A stretch of DNA of 64,000 bases from Streptococcus ferus DSM 20646 (GTDB lineage Bacteria > Bacillota > Bacilli > Lactobacillales > Streptococcaceae): the NCBI RefSeq assembly GCF_000372425.1, contig NZ_AQVD01000004.1, forward strand, positions 622 through 64,621. Reading direction: 5' to 3'. Below are positions 1 to 8,529 of the stretch, in pieces (within the stretch, counting starts at the first letter, position 1; each line of letters starts with the position of its first letter). The notes beneath the pieces were generated by a model that saw only the letters and a program-made list of their open reading frames with translations, was not told where the DNA came from and made no database searches. The position numbers were made by a program, and so were the translations under genes.

Positions 1-1
1 T

Positions 2-124
2 GCGCAAGAGCTGGCTGAGGCTTTTAGCCATTTAAGCCAAGAAATCGAGACTGGGATGCAGGCCATCCTTGCCGAAGATGCGACTTTAGCTGGGGAGATT
101 GTCCAATGGACCAGTGGGACGTAA
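2..124 (+). CDS. C-terminal end of a small helical protein (partial)
   Basis: An open frame enters from the left edge and stops with TAA at 122-124, leaving 40 residues rich in Ala, Glu and Leu and ending WTSGT. It overlaps the next gene by 19 bases, so the two are translationally coupled. The short helical tail and the neighbours would fit a WXG100-like or Lap1-like partner of a type VII secretion LXG toxin. That is inference from context, because no diagnostic motif lies within the visible part. Confidence 0.5.
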   Translation, partial: AQELAEAFSHLSQEIETGMQAILAEDATLAGEIVQWTSGT

Positions 125-495
125 TCGGTCATAAAGTCCAGCAGTTAGAAGGTCAGCTGTATCAGCTGGAGGAAGACTACCGAAGGGACAGAGGCAGTAT
201 CGAAGAAGAAATGGCCGTCTATCAAGACCGCTACCGGTGGTTTCAGACCTTGGTAGAAACCAAATATGACGCAGCGCTTGGTGACTTTAGGCAACGGGAG
301 GTCAGCGATTACCATGAACTGACCGCTATGGCGGATGCCTACCTGCTAGACGGTGACCAGCAGCTGCAGGCGGTCCTCCAAGACTGTGAGGAGAGATTAG
401 ACCAGTTAGAAGCCAGCTATCGAAAGGCCTATGATAGCGCAGAAGACCAACTCCAAGCGGCTTATGCCCAACGCCGACAATTGGACATTGAATGA
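106..495 (+). CDS. Small coiled-coil protein, possibly type VII secretion (LXG) accessory
   Basis: A 129-residue acidic protein that is helical almost throughout, with heptad-like runs rich in Leu, Glu and Gln and many Tyr/Asp residues. It has no signal peptide and no membrane segment. It overlaps the gene upstream and is followed after 17 bases by another small gene. Size, helical character and clustering resemble the DUF3958-type (Lap2) and DUF5082-type partners encoded next to LXG toxins in streptococci and bacilli. I cannot name the family with certainty. No toxin gene is visible in the window. Confidence 0.55.
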   Translation: MDQWDVIGHKVQQLEGQLYQLEEDYRRDRGSIEEEMAVYQDRYRWFQTLVETKYDAALGDFRQREVSDYHELTAMADAYLLDGDQQLQAVLQDCEERLDQLEASYRKAYDSAEDQLQAAYAQRRQLDIE

Positions 496-512
496 TGAAA
501 GGAAAAGGATGA

Positions 513-797
513 GTGGATTGTTTGTTAGGAACGAGTCAGGCCTTGTCTGACGGTGACTTAGGAGAACTTGAAAAGACCCTTGAGAAACAAACGGTGCGGA
601 TCTTAGCAGGTTTTTATAAGGGACGCCCGAGTACAATCAAGTCGACGTATAAGCAGAAAATGGCGGCTTCTGCCAAAGCTGCGAAGAAGACCTTGAAAGC
701 TTCTGCAGGAGCCTTGGACCAAGAGGTTAAAGGGACCTTTTCAACCGCGATTAAGACAGCGGTTAAAGAGAAGGCAACTGGCTATGATAAGTTGTAA
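513..797 (+). CDS. Small basic protein of unknown function
   Basis: A 94-residue frame starting at GTG 513, preceded by GGAAAAGG at 501-508. An ATG at 509 is in another frame and stops quickly. The first half is neutral. The second half is very rich in Lys, Ala and Thr and looks like an amphipathic helix. It is the last gene of the small-protein run and is followed by a terminator. It could be a third secretion-accessory gene or the remnant of a longer effector. No family was recognised. Confidence 0.45.
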   Translation: MDCLLGTSQALSDGDLGELEKTLEKQTVRILAGFYKGRPSTIKSTYKQKMAASAKAAKKTLKASAGALDQEVKGTFSTAIKTAVKEKATGYDKL

Positions 798-815
798 CAT
801 AATGGCATAAAAAAT

Positions 816-860
816 AACCTTCGTTGAGCTCTAGTAACCTAGATGGCAACGGAGGTTTTT
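816..860 (+). terminator. Rho-independent terminator after the small-gene run
   Basis: An 11-bp stem (816-826 with 847-857, one G-T pair) is followed by TTTTT. It ends the small-protein operon. Confidence 0.8.
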
Positions 861-1050
861 AAGTCATGAAAAGTCTTTATCTGCGCAAGTGCTTACAGAG
901 GAAATGTAATGGATCAAAACAATGTTGAATTCTTTCTTTTTTGAAGTTAAAAACTGGGAGTTCTTATTTTCTTAATTGAGGCTCAAACAATGCTGGGCTA
1001 TCTGAGAAAATCTAGAGATTTGTCTTTTTTGTTTGACAGGAAAAGTTGGT
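861..1050. other. Non-coding stretch with nothing recognisable
   Basis: These 190 AT-rich bases lie between the terminator and the argG control region. Only very short open frames occur and none has a convincing ribosome binding site. No repeat or RNA motif was recognised. Confidence 0.5.
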
Positions 1051-1053
1051 ATT

Positions 1054-1115
1054 TATAAATAAAAATACATTTTTTTAAAAATATACTTGACTTTTGTATA
1101 TTTATGCAATATAAT
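1054..1115 (+). promoter_or_regulatory. argG promoter with two ArgR-like boxes
   Basis: TTGACT (1087-1092), a 17-base spacer and TATAAT (1110-1115) form a strong sigma-A promoter. Between the two elements lies an 18-base sequence (1093-1110) that fits the ARG box consensus TNTGNATWWWWATNCANA at all but the last position. A second AT-rich sequence (1054-1071) matches about 13 of 18 positions of the Bacillus ARG box. ArgR/AhrC binding here would block polymerase when arginine is plentiful. The assignment rests on motif matching only. Confidence 0.75.
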
Positions 1116-1167
1116 ACATAGTAAGCTTAGCAAATAGCTATCAATTATTGCAGAAAAGAGTATTACT

Positions 1168-2367
1168 ATGTCAAAAGAAAAAGTTATCTTAGCTTATTCA
1201 GGGGGTCTTGATACCTCAGTTGCCATCGCCTGGCTCAAAAAAGATTATGATGTTGTTGCCGTTTGTATGGATGTTGGTGAAGGGAAAGATTTGGACTTTA
1301 TCCATGACAAGGCTCTGAAAGTTGGCGCAGTGGAATCCTATGTCATTGATGTCAAGGAAGAATTTGCTCAGGAGTACGTCCTTCCTGCACTTCAGGCCCA
1401 TGCTTACTATGAGCAAAAATACCCGCTCGTATCAGCGCTTAGCAGACCCTTGATTTCTAAAAAACTAGTCGAAATTGCCCATCAAACTAAGGCAACTACT
1501 ATTGCACACGGTTGTACCGGTAAAGGGAATGATCAGGTGCGTTTTGAAGTAGCTATCGCTGCGCTTGACCCTAATCTCAACGTCATCGCTCCAGTACGTG
1601 AGTGGAAATGGTCACGGGAAGAGGAAATCAACTATGCCAAAGAAAATGGTGTTCCAGTGCCAGCTGATTTAGATAATCCCTACTCAGTTGACCAAAACCT
1701 TTGGGGGCGTGCTAATGAGTGCGGTGTTCTTGAAAATCCTTGGAATCAGGCGCCAGAAGAAGCCTTTGGCATCACAACTGCTCCAGAAAATGCTCCAGAC
1801 ACACCGGAATTTGTTGACATTGAATTTAAAGAAGGTGTTCCCGTTTCTGTCAATGGAGAAGAGCTGAGTCTGGCTAATCTTATTCAAAAATTGAACGTGA
1901 TTGCAGGGAAACACGGTGTCGGCCGGATTGACCATGTGGAAAACCGTCTGGTCGGGATTAAATCACGGGAGATTTATGAATGTCCGGGAGCCATCACGCT
2001 CTTAGCTGCCCATAAAGAAATCGAAGATTTGACTCTGGTACGTGAAGTGTCCCACTTCAAGCCTATTCTTGAAAATGAGCTGTCAAACCTGATTTATAAT
2101 GCGCTTTGGTTCAGCCCGGCGACACAGGCTGTGATTGCCTATATTAAGGAAACTCAAAAGGTTGTTAATGGAACAGCCAAGGTGAAACTTTATAAAGGAC
2201 ATGCACAGGTCGTGGCTCGGAAATCACCAAATTCACTTTACGATGAAAATCTGGCGACGTATACGTCTGCGGATACCTTTGACCAAGATGCAGCCGTTGG
2301 TTTCATCAAACTTTGGGGACTTCCCACCAAGGTAAATGCAGAAGTTGGCAAGTTGGCAGATCAATAA
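1168..2367 (+). CDS. argG: Argininosuccinate synthase
   Basis: Joins citrulline and aspartate with ATP to make argininosuccinate, the penultimate step of arginine synthesis, in the cytosol. The 399-residue length is normal for the family. The N-terminal P-loop-like ATP pyrophosphatase motif AYSGGLDTS sits at residues 9-17, and a conserved glycine-rich segment ([14 protein letters not shown]) follows near residue 114. It starts at ATG 1168 behind the strong promoter with ArgR-like boxes. argH follows after 228 bases, separated by structured RNA and a terminator, so the two genes may be uncoupled to some degree. Confidence 0.97.
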   Translation: MSKEKVILAYSGGLDTSVAIAWLKKDYDVVAVCMDVGEGKDLDFIHDKALKVGAVESYVIDVKEEFAQEYVLPALQAHAYYEQKYPLVSALSRPLISKKLVEIAHQTKATTIAHGCTGKGNDQVRFEVAIAALDPNLNVIAPVREWKWSREEEINYAKENGVPVPADLDNPYSVDQNLWGRANECGVLENPWNQAPEEAFGITTAPENAPDTPEFVDIEFKEGVPVSVNGEELSLANLIQKLNVIAGKHGVGRIDHVENRLVGIKSREIYECPGAITLLAAHKEIEDLTLVREVSHFKPILENELSNLIYNALWFSPATQAVIAYIKETQKVVNGTAKVKLYKGHAQVVARKSPNSLYDENLATYTSADTFDQDAAVGFIKLWGLPTKVNAEVGKLADQ

Positions 2368-2400
2368 CATAAGAGCTGTGATTTCTAAGGAAAAGTATTT

Positions 2401-2517
2401 TAGATAAAAGCAGTCGGAGAGCTGCATCTAAAAGGCTTTTCTTCAATACTACTCGTCATTGCGGTCAGAGAGCCGCACCGAGCTTAAATAAGACTATCCG
2501 GAGAGATAGATTTTAAG
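2401..2517 (+). other. Three consecutive small hairpins with UC-x-GAGAG-type loops
   Basis: Hairpin 1 (2401-2430) has an outer stem TAGAT/ATCTA and an inner stem GCAG/CTGC. Hairpin 2 (2460-2477) has stem TGCGG/CCGCA. Hairpin 3 (2483-2517) has outer stem CTTAAA/TTTAAG and inner stem CTATC/GATAG. All three loops carry a TC...GAGAG core (TCGGAGAG, TCAGAGAG, TCCGGAGAG), and hairpins 1 and 3 share the same bulged two-stem layout. A terminator follows at 2541. The loop resembles the PyrR-binding loop core, but its role is unknown. Confidence 0.55.
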
Positions 2518-2540
2518 AATTAAGTGCAGTGACACCACAT

Positions 2541-2563
2541 AAGGCTAGGCGACTAGCCTTTTT
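2541..2563 (+). terminator. Terminator or attenuator between argG and argH
   Basis: A perfect 8-bp stem AAGGCTAG/CTAGCCTT with a GCGA loop is followed by TTT. It lies 33 bases before argH and directly after the three hairpins, so it may either end argG transcripts or act as an attenuator for argH. Confidence 0.7.
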
Positions 2564-2595
2564 CTATAGAAAAATGACAGAATAAGAGGATTGTT

Positions 2596-3972
2596 ATGGC
2601 AGAGAAAAAATTATGGGGAGGCCGTTTTGAAGCGGGTCTTGAAAAATGGGTCGAAGAGTTTGGCGCCAGCATTAGCTTTGACCAAAAAATGGCTGAGTTT
2701 GATATCAAAGGCTCCTTGGCCCACGTCACTATGCTGGGAGAGACGGGGATTATTCCTCAGAAGGAAGCAGATACCATTAAAAAAGGTCTGGAAGAGTTAT
2801 TGGTGGCTTATCAGTCAGGGGAGCTAACATTTGATGTCTCTAACGAAGACATTCATATGAATATTGAAAGTCTACTGACGGAAAAAATAGGATCTGTTGC
2901 TGGAAAACTGCACACTGCCCGCTCACGGAACGACCAGGTGGCAACGGATATGCATCTCTATCTCAAAGCAAAGCTAGGCGAAGTGCTAGAAAAATTGGCG
3001 CATCTGAGAAGTGTCTTGCTGGCGTTGGCTGAGGAGCACGTCGAGACGATAATGCCGGGCTACACGCATCTGCAGCATGCCCAGCCGATTTCATTTGGTC
3101 ATCATCTCATGGCTTACTACAATATGTTTACCAGAGACAGCGAACGTTTCACCTTTAATCTTAAGCATACGGATCTCTCCCCTCTCGGTGCAGCGGCATT
3201 GGCTGGGACCACTTTCCCGATTGATCGCCAGCGAACATCGGACTTAATGGGCTTTGCAGCACCCTACTCTAATTCCTTGGATGCAGTATCGGACAGAGAT
3301 TTTATTTTGGAGTTTTTAGCCAATAGTTCTATTCTGATGATGCATATGTCACGGATATGTGAAGAAATAATCAGTTGGTGCAGTCAGGAATTCCGATTTG
3401 TAACCTTGTCTGATACTTTCTCGACCGGATCCTCCATCATGCCACAGAAGAAAAACCCCGATATGGCAGAATTGATTCGTGGCAAATCTGGCCGAGTTTA
3501 CGGCAATCTTTTTGGTCTCTTAACGGTCATGAAATCCTTGCCATTGGCCTATAATAAGGACCTTCAGGAAGATAAGGAAGGGATGTTTGACACAGCCGAA
3601 ACGATTACGGTAGCGATTGACATCTTGGCGGGGATGCTGACCAGTATGACCGTACACAAAGAGCACATGGCCGCGTCAACCGAAAAAGATTTTTCAAATG
3701 CGACGGAACTGGCAGATTACTTAGCCAGCAAAGGACTGCCTTTCCGGCAGGCGCATGAAATTGTTGGGAAATTGGTCCTAGAGTGCAGTAAAGCAGGTCA
3801 TTATCTGCAAGATATCCCTCTGGCGCGCTACAAGGAAGTATCGGATCTCATTGATGCCGATATCTATGAAACTTTGTCTTCCAAAACAGCCGTAGAGCGC
3901 AGACATTCACTTGGAGGGACAGGTTTTGATCAGGTCAGCTGGCAGATTAAACAAGCCAAACAAGATTTATAA
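2596..3972 (+). CDS. argH: Argininosuccinate lyase
   Basis: Splits argininosuccinate into arginine and fumarate, the last step of arginine synthesis. The protein has 458 residues, the usual length. The fumarase/aspartase superfamily signature [12 protein letters not shown], which holds the catalytic serine loop, is intact in the middle of the protein. The N-terminal KLWGGRF and the TARSRNDQV segment are also typical. It starts at ATG 2596 behind AGAGGA. It is a tetrameric cytosolic enzyme; rnpA begins about 90 bases downstream behind its own promoter. Confidence 0.97.
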   Translation: MAEKKLWGGRFEAGLEKWVEEFGASISFDQKMAEFDIKGSLAHVTMLGETGIIPQKEADTIKKGLEELLVAYQSGELTFDVSNEDIHMNIESLLTEKIGSVAGKLHTARSRNDQVATDMHLYLKAKLGEVLEKLAHLRSVLLALAEEHVETIMPGYTHLQHAQPISFGHHLMAYYNMFTRDSERFTFNLKHTDLSPLGAAALAGTTFPIDRQRTSDLMGFAAPYSNSLDAVSDRDFILEFLANSSILMMHMSRICEEIISWCSQEFRFVTLSDTFSTGSSIMPQKKNPDMAELIRGKSGRVYGNLFGLLTVMKSLPLAYNKDLQEDKEGMFDTAETITVAIDILAGMLTSMTVHKEHMAASTEKDFSNATELADYLASKGLPFRQAHEIVGKLVLECSKAGHYLQDIPLARYKEVSDLIDADIYETLSSKTAVERRHSLGGTGFDQVSWQIKQAKQDL

Positions 3973-4004
3973 GCGAGAGCAATAAGTCAGGAATCTAAGG
4001 ATTT

Positions 4005-4032
4005 TTGGCTTTTTCTCATTTTATGATATAAT
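4005..4032 (+). promoter_or_regulatory. rnpA-yidC-jag promoter
   Basis: TTGGCT (4005-4010), a 16-base spacer and TATAAT (4027-4032) with an extended -10 TGA directly upstream. Confidence 0.75.
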
Positions 4033-4063
4033 AAAAGGTAATTTGAAAAGATGGGGTTGTGTT

Positions 4064-4423
4064 TTGAAAAAAAGCTATCGTGTCAAGAGCAACAAAGATT
4101 TTCAAGCGATTTTTTCGCGGGGGCAAAATGTTGCCAATCGAAAATTTGTGGTTTATAGCTTGGCCAAAAAACAGGACCACTACCGAGTGGGTCTGTCTGT
4201 CAGTAAAAAGCTGGGCAATGCGGTGACCCGCAATGCCATCAAACGAAAATTACGCCATGTGATTATGGAGCTGTCACCCCACTTGACCAGTCACGACTTT
4301 GTTGTGATTGCCAGAAAAGGGGTTGAGGTCTTGAACTACCAGGACATTAAAAAAAACCTCACTCATGTTCTAACACTTGCAAAACTCTATCAGGAAGGTT
4401 CAACCAGTGAAAAGGAAAGTTAA
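4064..4423 (+). CDS. rnpA: Ribonuclease P protein component
   Basis: Basic protein subunit of RNase P, which helps the catalytic RNA bind precursor tRNAs and trim their 5' leaders. I place the start at TTG 4064, preceded by GATGGGG at 4050-4056. This gives 119 residues beginning MKKSYRVK, the normal family start; an upstream in-frame TTG at 4043 would add seven unconserved residues. The RNR-type core [17 protein letters not shown] is intact. The 3' end overlaps yidC by 17 bases, a tightly coupled arrangement with the membrane insertase gene. Confidence 0.96.
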   Translation: MKKSYRVKSNKDFQAIFSRGQNVANRKFVVYSLAKKQDHYRVGLSVSKKLGNAVTRNAIKRKLRHVIMELSPHLTSHDFVVIARKGVEVLNYQDIKKNLTHVLTLAKLYQEGSTSEKES

Positions 4424-5222
4424 GTTAATTAGTCTGGCTTCAATGGCCTTGCTCATTTTAGCTGCCTGTGGCCGCAGTCAAATAACCAGCCAGTCAAGTG
4501 GCGTTTGGGAACGGTTTGTCTATTTCTTTGCTGAAATTATTCGTTTCCTGTCCATAAATGGAAACATCGGCGTTGGGATTATACTCTTTACGCTTCTGAT
4601 CCGTATTCTCTTGATGCCGCTATATCATATACAGCTCAAGTCAGGCCAGAAGATGCAAGAAATTCAGCCGGAGCTGAAGGCTCTCCAGGCTAAATATCCT
4701 GGCAAAGACAGTGACAGCCGGATGCGCTTAGCCGAAGAAAGTCAGGCTCTCTATAAAAAGTATGGGGTGAATCCCTATGCCAGCCTCTTACCACTCTTAG
4801 TGCAAATGCCCGTTCTATGGGGACTTTATCAAGCGCTGACCCGTGTCGGATCGCTGACGCAGGGGCACTTTCTCTGGCTGGATATTTCAAAACCAGACCC
4901 TTACTTTATCCTGCCGATTTTAGCGGCTGCTTTTACCTTCCTATCCTCCTGGCTGACCAACAAAGCAGCCAAAGAAAGAAATGGTATGATGACGGCCATG
5001 ACTTATCTGATACCAGTTGTCATCTTCTTCTTTTCTTTCAACATCGCCAGCGGGGTTTCCTTGTACTGGACAGTCTCCAATGCCTTCCAAGTGTTCCAGA
5101 TTCTCCTGCTGAATAATCCTTTTAAAATTATTGCAGAGCGTCAGAGACTGGAAGACGAGGAGCGGCAAAAACAAGCCAAAATTAGACGTGCCAAGAAAAA
5201 AGCACAGAAAAAACGAAAATAA
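4407..5222 (+). CDS. yidC: Membrane protein insertase YidC1 (lipoprotein)
   Basis: Inserts and folds membrane proteins, alone or with SecYEG. The start is GTG 4407, preceded by AGGAAGG at 4392-4398, giving 271 residues. The signal peptide ends in lipobox LAAC with the lipidated Cys at residue 21. Five hydrophobic segments follow, including the conserved [17 protein letters not shown] region, and a Lys/Arg-rich C-terminal tail binds ribosomes. The short basic tail and position between rnpA and jag match the YidC1 paralogue of streptococci rather than the longer-tailed YidC2. Confidence 0.96.
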   Translation: MKRKVKLISLASMALLILAACGRSQITSQSSGVWERFVYFFAEIIRFLSINGNIGVGIILFTLLIRILLMPLYHIQLKSGQKMQEIQPELKALQAKYPGKDSDSRMRLAEESQALYKKYGVNPYASLLPLLVQMPVLWGLYQALTRVGSLTQGHFLWLDISKPDPYFILPILAAAFTFLSSWLTNKAAKERNGMMTAMTYLIPVVIFFFSFNIASGVSLYWTVSNAFQVFQILLLNNPFKIIAERQRLEDEERQKQAKIRRAKKKAQKKRK

Positions 5223-5234
5223 AGGAGAACTATC

Positions 5235-6101
5235 ATGGTATTATTCACAGGAAAAACTGTTGAAGAAGCTATTGAAGAAGGACTGCGTCAGCTGGGCATT
5301 TCTCGCATGCAGGCTCATATTCGGGTCATTTCCCGCGAGAAGAAAGGCTTTTTAGGATTTGGGAAAAAGCCGGCACAAGTTGAGGTCGAAAATATAGATG
5401 AAAAAACAGCTCATCAGGCTGACCAAAAAGCCGTGAGAGGTGTCCCAGATCACATTAATCAGCAAAACGAGCCGGTCAGCAGTAAAGAAGAAGACGCTGT
5501 TGAACTCAGCAAACAGGGCAAAATTCAGGCTGAACAAGCGGAAACGCCTGTGACAGAGACTGAAAAAGTATCAGCTGCTGATCAAGCGAATGACAGTTTT
5601 GAGGATTTTGTTGCCAGTGAGTTTAATCAGACAGATGATGTTGAGGCCATTGAAGAGGCTAGTAAAGAAGTCGCGGATTACATCCAGAAAATCATTTATG
5701 AGATGGATTTGGAGGCCAGTATTGACATCAGTCACAATCGTCGCCACATTAACCTGCAGATTGAAACTCAGGAGCCTGGCCGTGTCATAGGTTACCATGG
5801 CAAAGTGCTCAAATCTCTTCAGCTCTTGGCTCAAAACTTCTTGCACGATCGCTATACGAAGCACTATTCGATTACTTTGAATGTGCATGATTACATGGAA
5901 CACCGGGCTGAAATCCTGATTGATTTCACCAAGAAAACCGCTCAAAGAGTTTTGGAATCCGGTCAATCTTATGAGATGGATCCAATGAGCAATATCGAAC
6001 GCAAAATTGTTCATAAGACTATCGCCACTATTGACGGCGTCGAAAGCTATTCTGAGGGAGATGATCCCAATCGCTATGTCGTTGTTGTTGCTAGAGATTA
6101 A
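5235..6101 (+). CDS. khpB: RNA-binding protein Jag/KhpB
   Basis: A cytosolic RNA-binding protein of 288 residues that works with KhpA to control cell elongation and division in pneumococci. The order is a Jag_N domain (residues 1-50, containing KKGFLGFGKKPA), a long acidic linker rich in Glu/Gln/Ala, a KH domain with the GRVIGYHGK loop near residue 183, and a C-terminal R3H domain ending in PNRYVVVV. It starts at ATG 5235 behind AAAGGAGA, 12 bases after yidC, and is the last gene of the operon. Confidence 0.95.
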   Translation: MVLFTGKTVEEAIEEGLRQLGISRMQAHIRVISREKKGFLGFGKKPAQVEVENIDEKTAHQADQKAVRGVPDHINQQNEPVSSKEEDAVELSKQGKIQAEQAETPVTETEKVSAADQANDSFEDFVASEFNQTDDVEAIEEASKEVADYIQKIIYEMDLEASIDISHNRRHINLQIETQEPGRVIGYHGKVLKSLQLLAQNFLHDRYTKHYSITLNVHDYMEHRAEILIDFTKKTAQRVLESGQSYEMDPMSNIERKIVHKTIATIDGVESYSEGDDPNRYVVVVARD

Positions 6102-6155
6102 AAGCTATTTTGCCAGCTTTTAATCTGCTCTCAGACAAGTGGCTGGCCAAATCTC

Positions 6156-6188
6156 ACCGCTTAAGGTCAGAATTTAACCACTTAAGGT
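6156..6188 (+). promoter_or_regulatory. Phased direct repeat, candidate LytTR operator
   Basis: The 12-base motif ACCnCTTAAGGT occurs at 6156-6167 and again at 6177-6188. The starts are exactly 21 bases apart, two turns of the helix. LytTR-type regulators bind direct repeats with this phasing. The site lies upstream of the ABC transporter operon whose promoter has no good -35 element (weak TAAGAT around 6219), and a LytTR gene lies just downstream of the transporter. The link is inferred from spacing and context. Confidence 0.6.
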
Positions 6189-6211
6189 AAAAAGCCCCAC
6201 AGGGCTTTTTA
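6189..6211 (+). terminator. Terminator after jag
   Basis: AAAAGCCC/GGGCTTTT stem with a short loop and T-run. It abuts the phased repeat at 6156-6188. Confidence 0.8.
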
Positions 6212-6248
6212 AGTTTGTTAAGATAAAGGTGTCAGTAAGGAGGCTTTT

Positions 6249-7109
6249 ATGGAACTAATACGAACCCATCAGCTATCGAAAAATTATCAGGGCAAAGCAG
6301 CTGTTAAAGCGCTCGATTTAAACATCACGCAAGGCAGTTTTGTCGCTTATCTGGGGACCAATGGAGCTGGCAAGTCAACGACCATCAAGATGTTGGTTGG
6401 GCTGCTAAAACCAAGCTCAGGTCAGATCAAGAAGAAGCCTGACCTCAAAATCGGAGTGGTCTTTCAGGACAGCATTCTTGACGGAGAGCTGACGGTTATT
6501 GAAAACCTGAAAAATCGAGCGGCCCTCTATAAGAACCTAGATCACAATTGGTTCGACAAAGTCATTGCCTTGACCCAATTAGAAGATATCCTTCATCAAA
6601 AATACAGCAGCCTGTCCGGCGGTCAAAGACGCCGGGTCGATATTGCCCGTTCTTTGATTCATCAGCCAGATTTGCTCTTTTTAGATGAACCGACGACAGG
6701 TCTTGATGTTCAGACCCGAAAGCTCATTTGGAATCTCATCCACCAGCTGCGTCTCGAACAGGGATTGACGATTTTTCTGACTACACATTATTTAGAAGAA
6801 GCTGAAACAGCAGATCAAATCTATATTATTGACAAAGGCAGTATTTTGGCACAAGGCTCAGCACAGGAGATTATCGAAGGCTACAGCCAAAATCAACTCC
6901 TCTTTAAAGTGACGAATCCAGAAGCCTTTTTGTTAAAGGAGCCTAGGGTTTCTGAGACGGAGGAAGGCCTGCTGATTGAGGGCTTGGCTGCTCAGGAGAC
7001 CATTGTCTTTTTGAGCCAGTACCAAGAGGAAATTACTCAGTTTGAATATAAAAAAGGCGGTCTCAGCCATGCCTTTCTTGCCATTACCGGAAGGGAGATT
7101 TCATCATGA
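6249..7109 (+). CDS. ABC transporter ATP-binding protein
   Basis: ATPase subunit of an exporter, 286 residues. The Walker A motif GTNGAGKST is at residues 36-44, the signature LSGGQ near 121 and Walker B LLFLDEP near 140, followed by the switch histidine in TTHYLEEAE. The DrrA/NatA-like architecture with a C-terminal extension suits multidrug, lantibiotic-immunity or sodium export. It starts at ATG 6249 behind AAGGAGG and overlaps the permease gene by four bases (ATGA). The substrate is unknown. A LytTR regulator follows in the same direction and a candidate LytTR operator lies upstream. Confidence 0.93.
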   Translation: MELIRTHQLSKNYQGKAAVKALDLNITQGSFVAYLGTNGAGKSTTIKMLVGLLKPSSGQIKKKPDLKIGVVFQDSILDGELTVIENLKNRAALYKNLDHNWFDKVIALTQLEDILHQKYSSLSGGQRRRVDIARSLIHQPDLLFLDEPTTGLDVQTRKLIWNLIHQLRLEQGLTIFLTTHYLEEAETADQIYIIDKGSILAQGSAQEIIEGYSQNQLLFKVTNPEAFLLKEPRVSETEEGLLIEGLAAQETIVFLSQYQEEITQFEYKKGGLSHAFLAITGREISS

Positions 7110-7951
7110 CGGCACTTGTTTTTAGACATTTAAAACTCTATTTTCGGAATAAATCCAATGTCTTTTTCTCTATTTTGGGCGCCTTGATTGCCTTTGTACT
7201 CTATCTCGTTTTTCTGCAAAAAAACTTAGAAACTAGTTGGAAACAGATTCCGGATTCCCAGCTTTTGCTGGACCTATGGGTCATGGGTGGTGTGTTAGCG
7301 GTAACCGGAATCACAACTGCCTGGACAGGTGCGGCTAAGATTGTGGTTGATAAGGAGCGGCAGGTCTGGGATGATTTTATTTTAACGGATTTGTCGCCAT
7401 TTAAAATACAACTCTCTTATCTTCTTTCGGCCAGCTTGATTGCCCTTGTCATGCAGGCTTTCCTCTTTGCCGTTATGGCGGCTTACTTTAGTTGGCAGGA
7501 CGGCTTGACCATTCCTCTTGCGCTTTATCCTCAGCTTCTCTTAGTCGCCGTCATCAGTGCTGTCAGCGCTGCCTTGCTGTCGGTTATTATCGTGCAGTTT
7601 CTGTCGTCTACGGAAGCTGAAGGCCGTCTGGGAACTATTATTGGAACAGCCTCTGGTTTCTTGGTTGGTGTTTACGTGCCGATTGGCGTTCTGCCGACGA
7701 TGGCACAGAATGTGATTAAGTGTGTCCCGGGGGCTTATGTCGCTTCGCTTTACAGACAGCTTTTGATGACCGAAAAACTGGACGGTCTAAACATTCCCTT
7801 GGCGGAGTTCAAGGAATTGATGGGGATTGGGCTCAAACTGGAGCATTTAACGACCGAGGCAGATACCTATAAAATCTTAGTCTTGGTCATTGGTCTTGAA
7901 GCGTTGATACTACTGGCTGTCGTTCTTACCAAGACGGTTAAGAAAGTTTAA
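7106..7951 (+). CDS. ABC transporter permease
   Basis: A 281-residue ABC-2 type membrane protein with about six hydrophobic segments and a large loop between the first two. It is the partner of the ATPase just upstream, with which it shares an ATGA overlap, so the two are made together. The motif GVYVPIGVLPTMAQNV before the last segments is typical of ABC-2 exporters of the DrrB/NatB type. Substrate unknown. A GACCG/CGGTC inverted repeat lies just after its stop codon but has no T-run. Confidence 0.9.
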   Translation: MTALVFRHLKLYFRNKSNVFFSILGALIAFVLYLVFLQKNLETSWKQIPDSQLLLDLWVMGGVLAVTGITTAWTGAAKIVVDKERQVWDDFILTDLSPFKIQLSYLLSASLIALVMQAFLFAVMAAYFSWQDGLTIPLALYPQLLLVAVISAVSAALLSVIIVQFLSSTEAEGRLGTIIGTASGFLVGVYVPIGVLPTMAQNVIKCVPGAYVASLYRQLLMTEKLDGLNIPLAEFKELMGIGLKLEHLTTEADTYKILVLVIGLEALILLAVVLTKTVKKV

Positions 7952-8065
7952 GACCGTCCGTTTCGGTCGTGGGGGAACCCTCTGGAAAAAAACAACAGGA
8001 CTTGCGCAATGGCGCGGAAACCGCTAATATGATAGGTAAGATGATTCCCAGAGAAAGAGGCCGAG

Positions 8066-8521
8066 ATGCGTTACGATTTTAAAGAAGACCCGACCCTGAC
8101 TGACGGAGAGATTGAGGTTCTGGTTAAAAGCCAAACCCTCAATCGGCCAACCCAACAATTCCTAGATTACTTGAATCAATATCAGCAGGAAACTCAGACC
8201 GTTCTTCCTGTCAAAACGAAAGATCGCATTGAGATGATTCGGACAGAAGACTTGATTTTGGTGGATGTTGAGGGAGCTAATTTGTTGCTCGATACCACCA
8301 AGGGGCGTCTGGTCACCAGTGAGCGTTTGTATAAGTTTATGGAGCGCTTGGGAAATCCAGATTTTATTCAGGTCTCTAGGCATGCTGTGATTAATATCAA
8401 TCATTTAGAAGCTTTGGAAAACAGTTTTTCAGGGAATATGCTGGCGATTTTGACCGGGCGCATCAAGACGGATGTCAGCCGGCGTTACCTGTCACATTTA
8501 GAAAAACGTCTGGGATTGTGA
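8066..8521 (+). CDS. LytTR family DNA-binding regulator
   Basis: A 151-residue transcription factor. The C-terminal two thirds form a LytTR domain with VKTKDRIEMI and a central SRHAVININHLEAL segment. There is no receiver domain, so it is not a classical response regulator. It overlaps or abuts a gene for a four-helix membrane protein of the DUF3021 family. Such pairs are known as LytTR regulatory systems, in which the membrane partner restrains the regulator. A possible promoter is TTGCGC (8002-8007) with TAATAT 17 bases on. It probably controls the adjacent ABC operon through the repeat at 6156-6188. Confidence 0.9.
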   Translation: MRYDFKEDPTLTDGEIEVLVKSQTLNRPTQQFLDYLNQYQQETQTVLPVKTKDRIEMIRTEDLILVDVEGANLLLDTTKGRLVTSERLYKFMERLGNPDFIQVSRHAVININHLEALENSFSGNMLAILTGRIKTDVSRRYLSHLEKRLGL

Positions 8522-8529
8522 GGAAAAAG

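Noticed and set aside
2401..2563. T-box or classical riboswitch before argH
   Set aside because: No T-box AGGGUGGNACCGCG-like core or specifier loop is present; only the small repeated hairpins and a terminator.
7954..7970. GACCG/CGGTC repeat after the ABC permease as a terminator
   Set aside because: The stem is short, with no T-run, so read-through into the LytTR gene remains possible.
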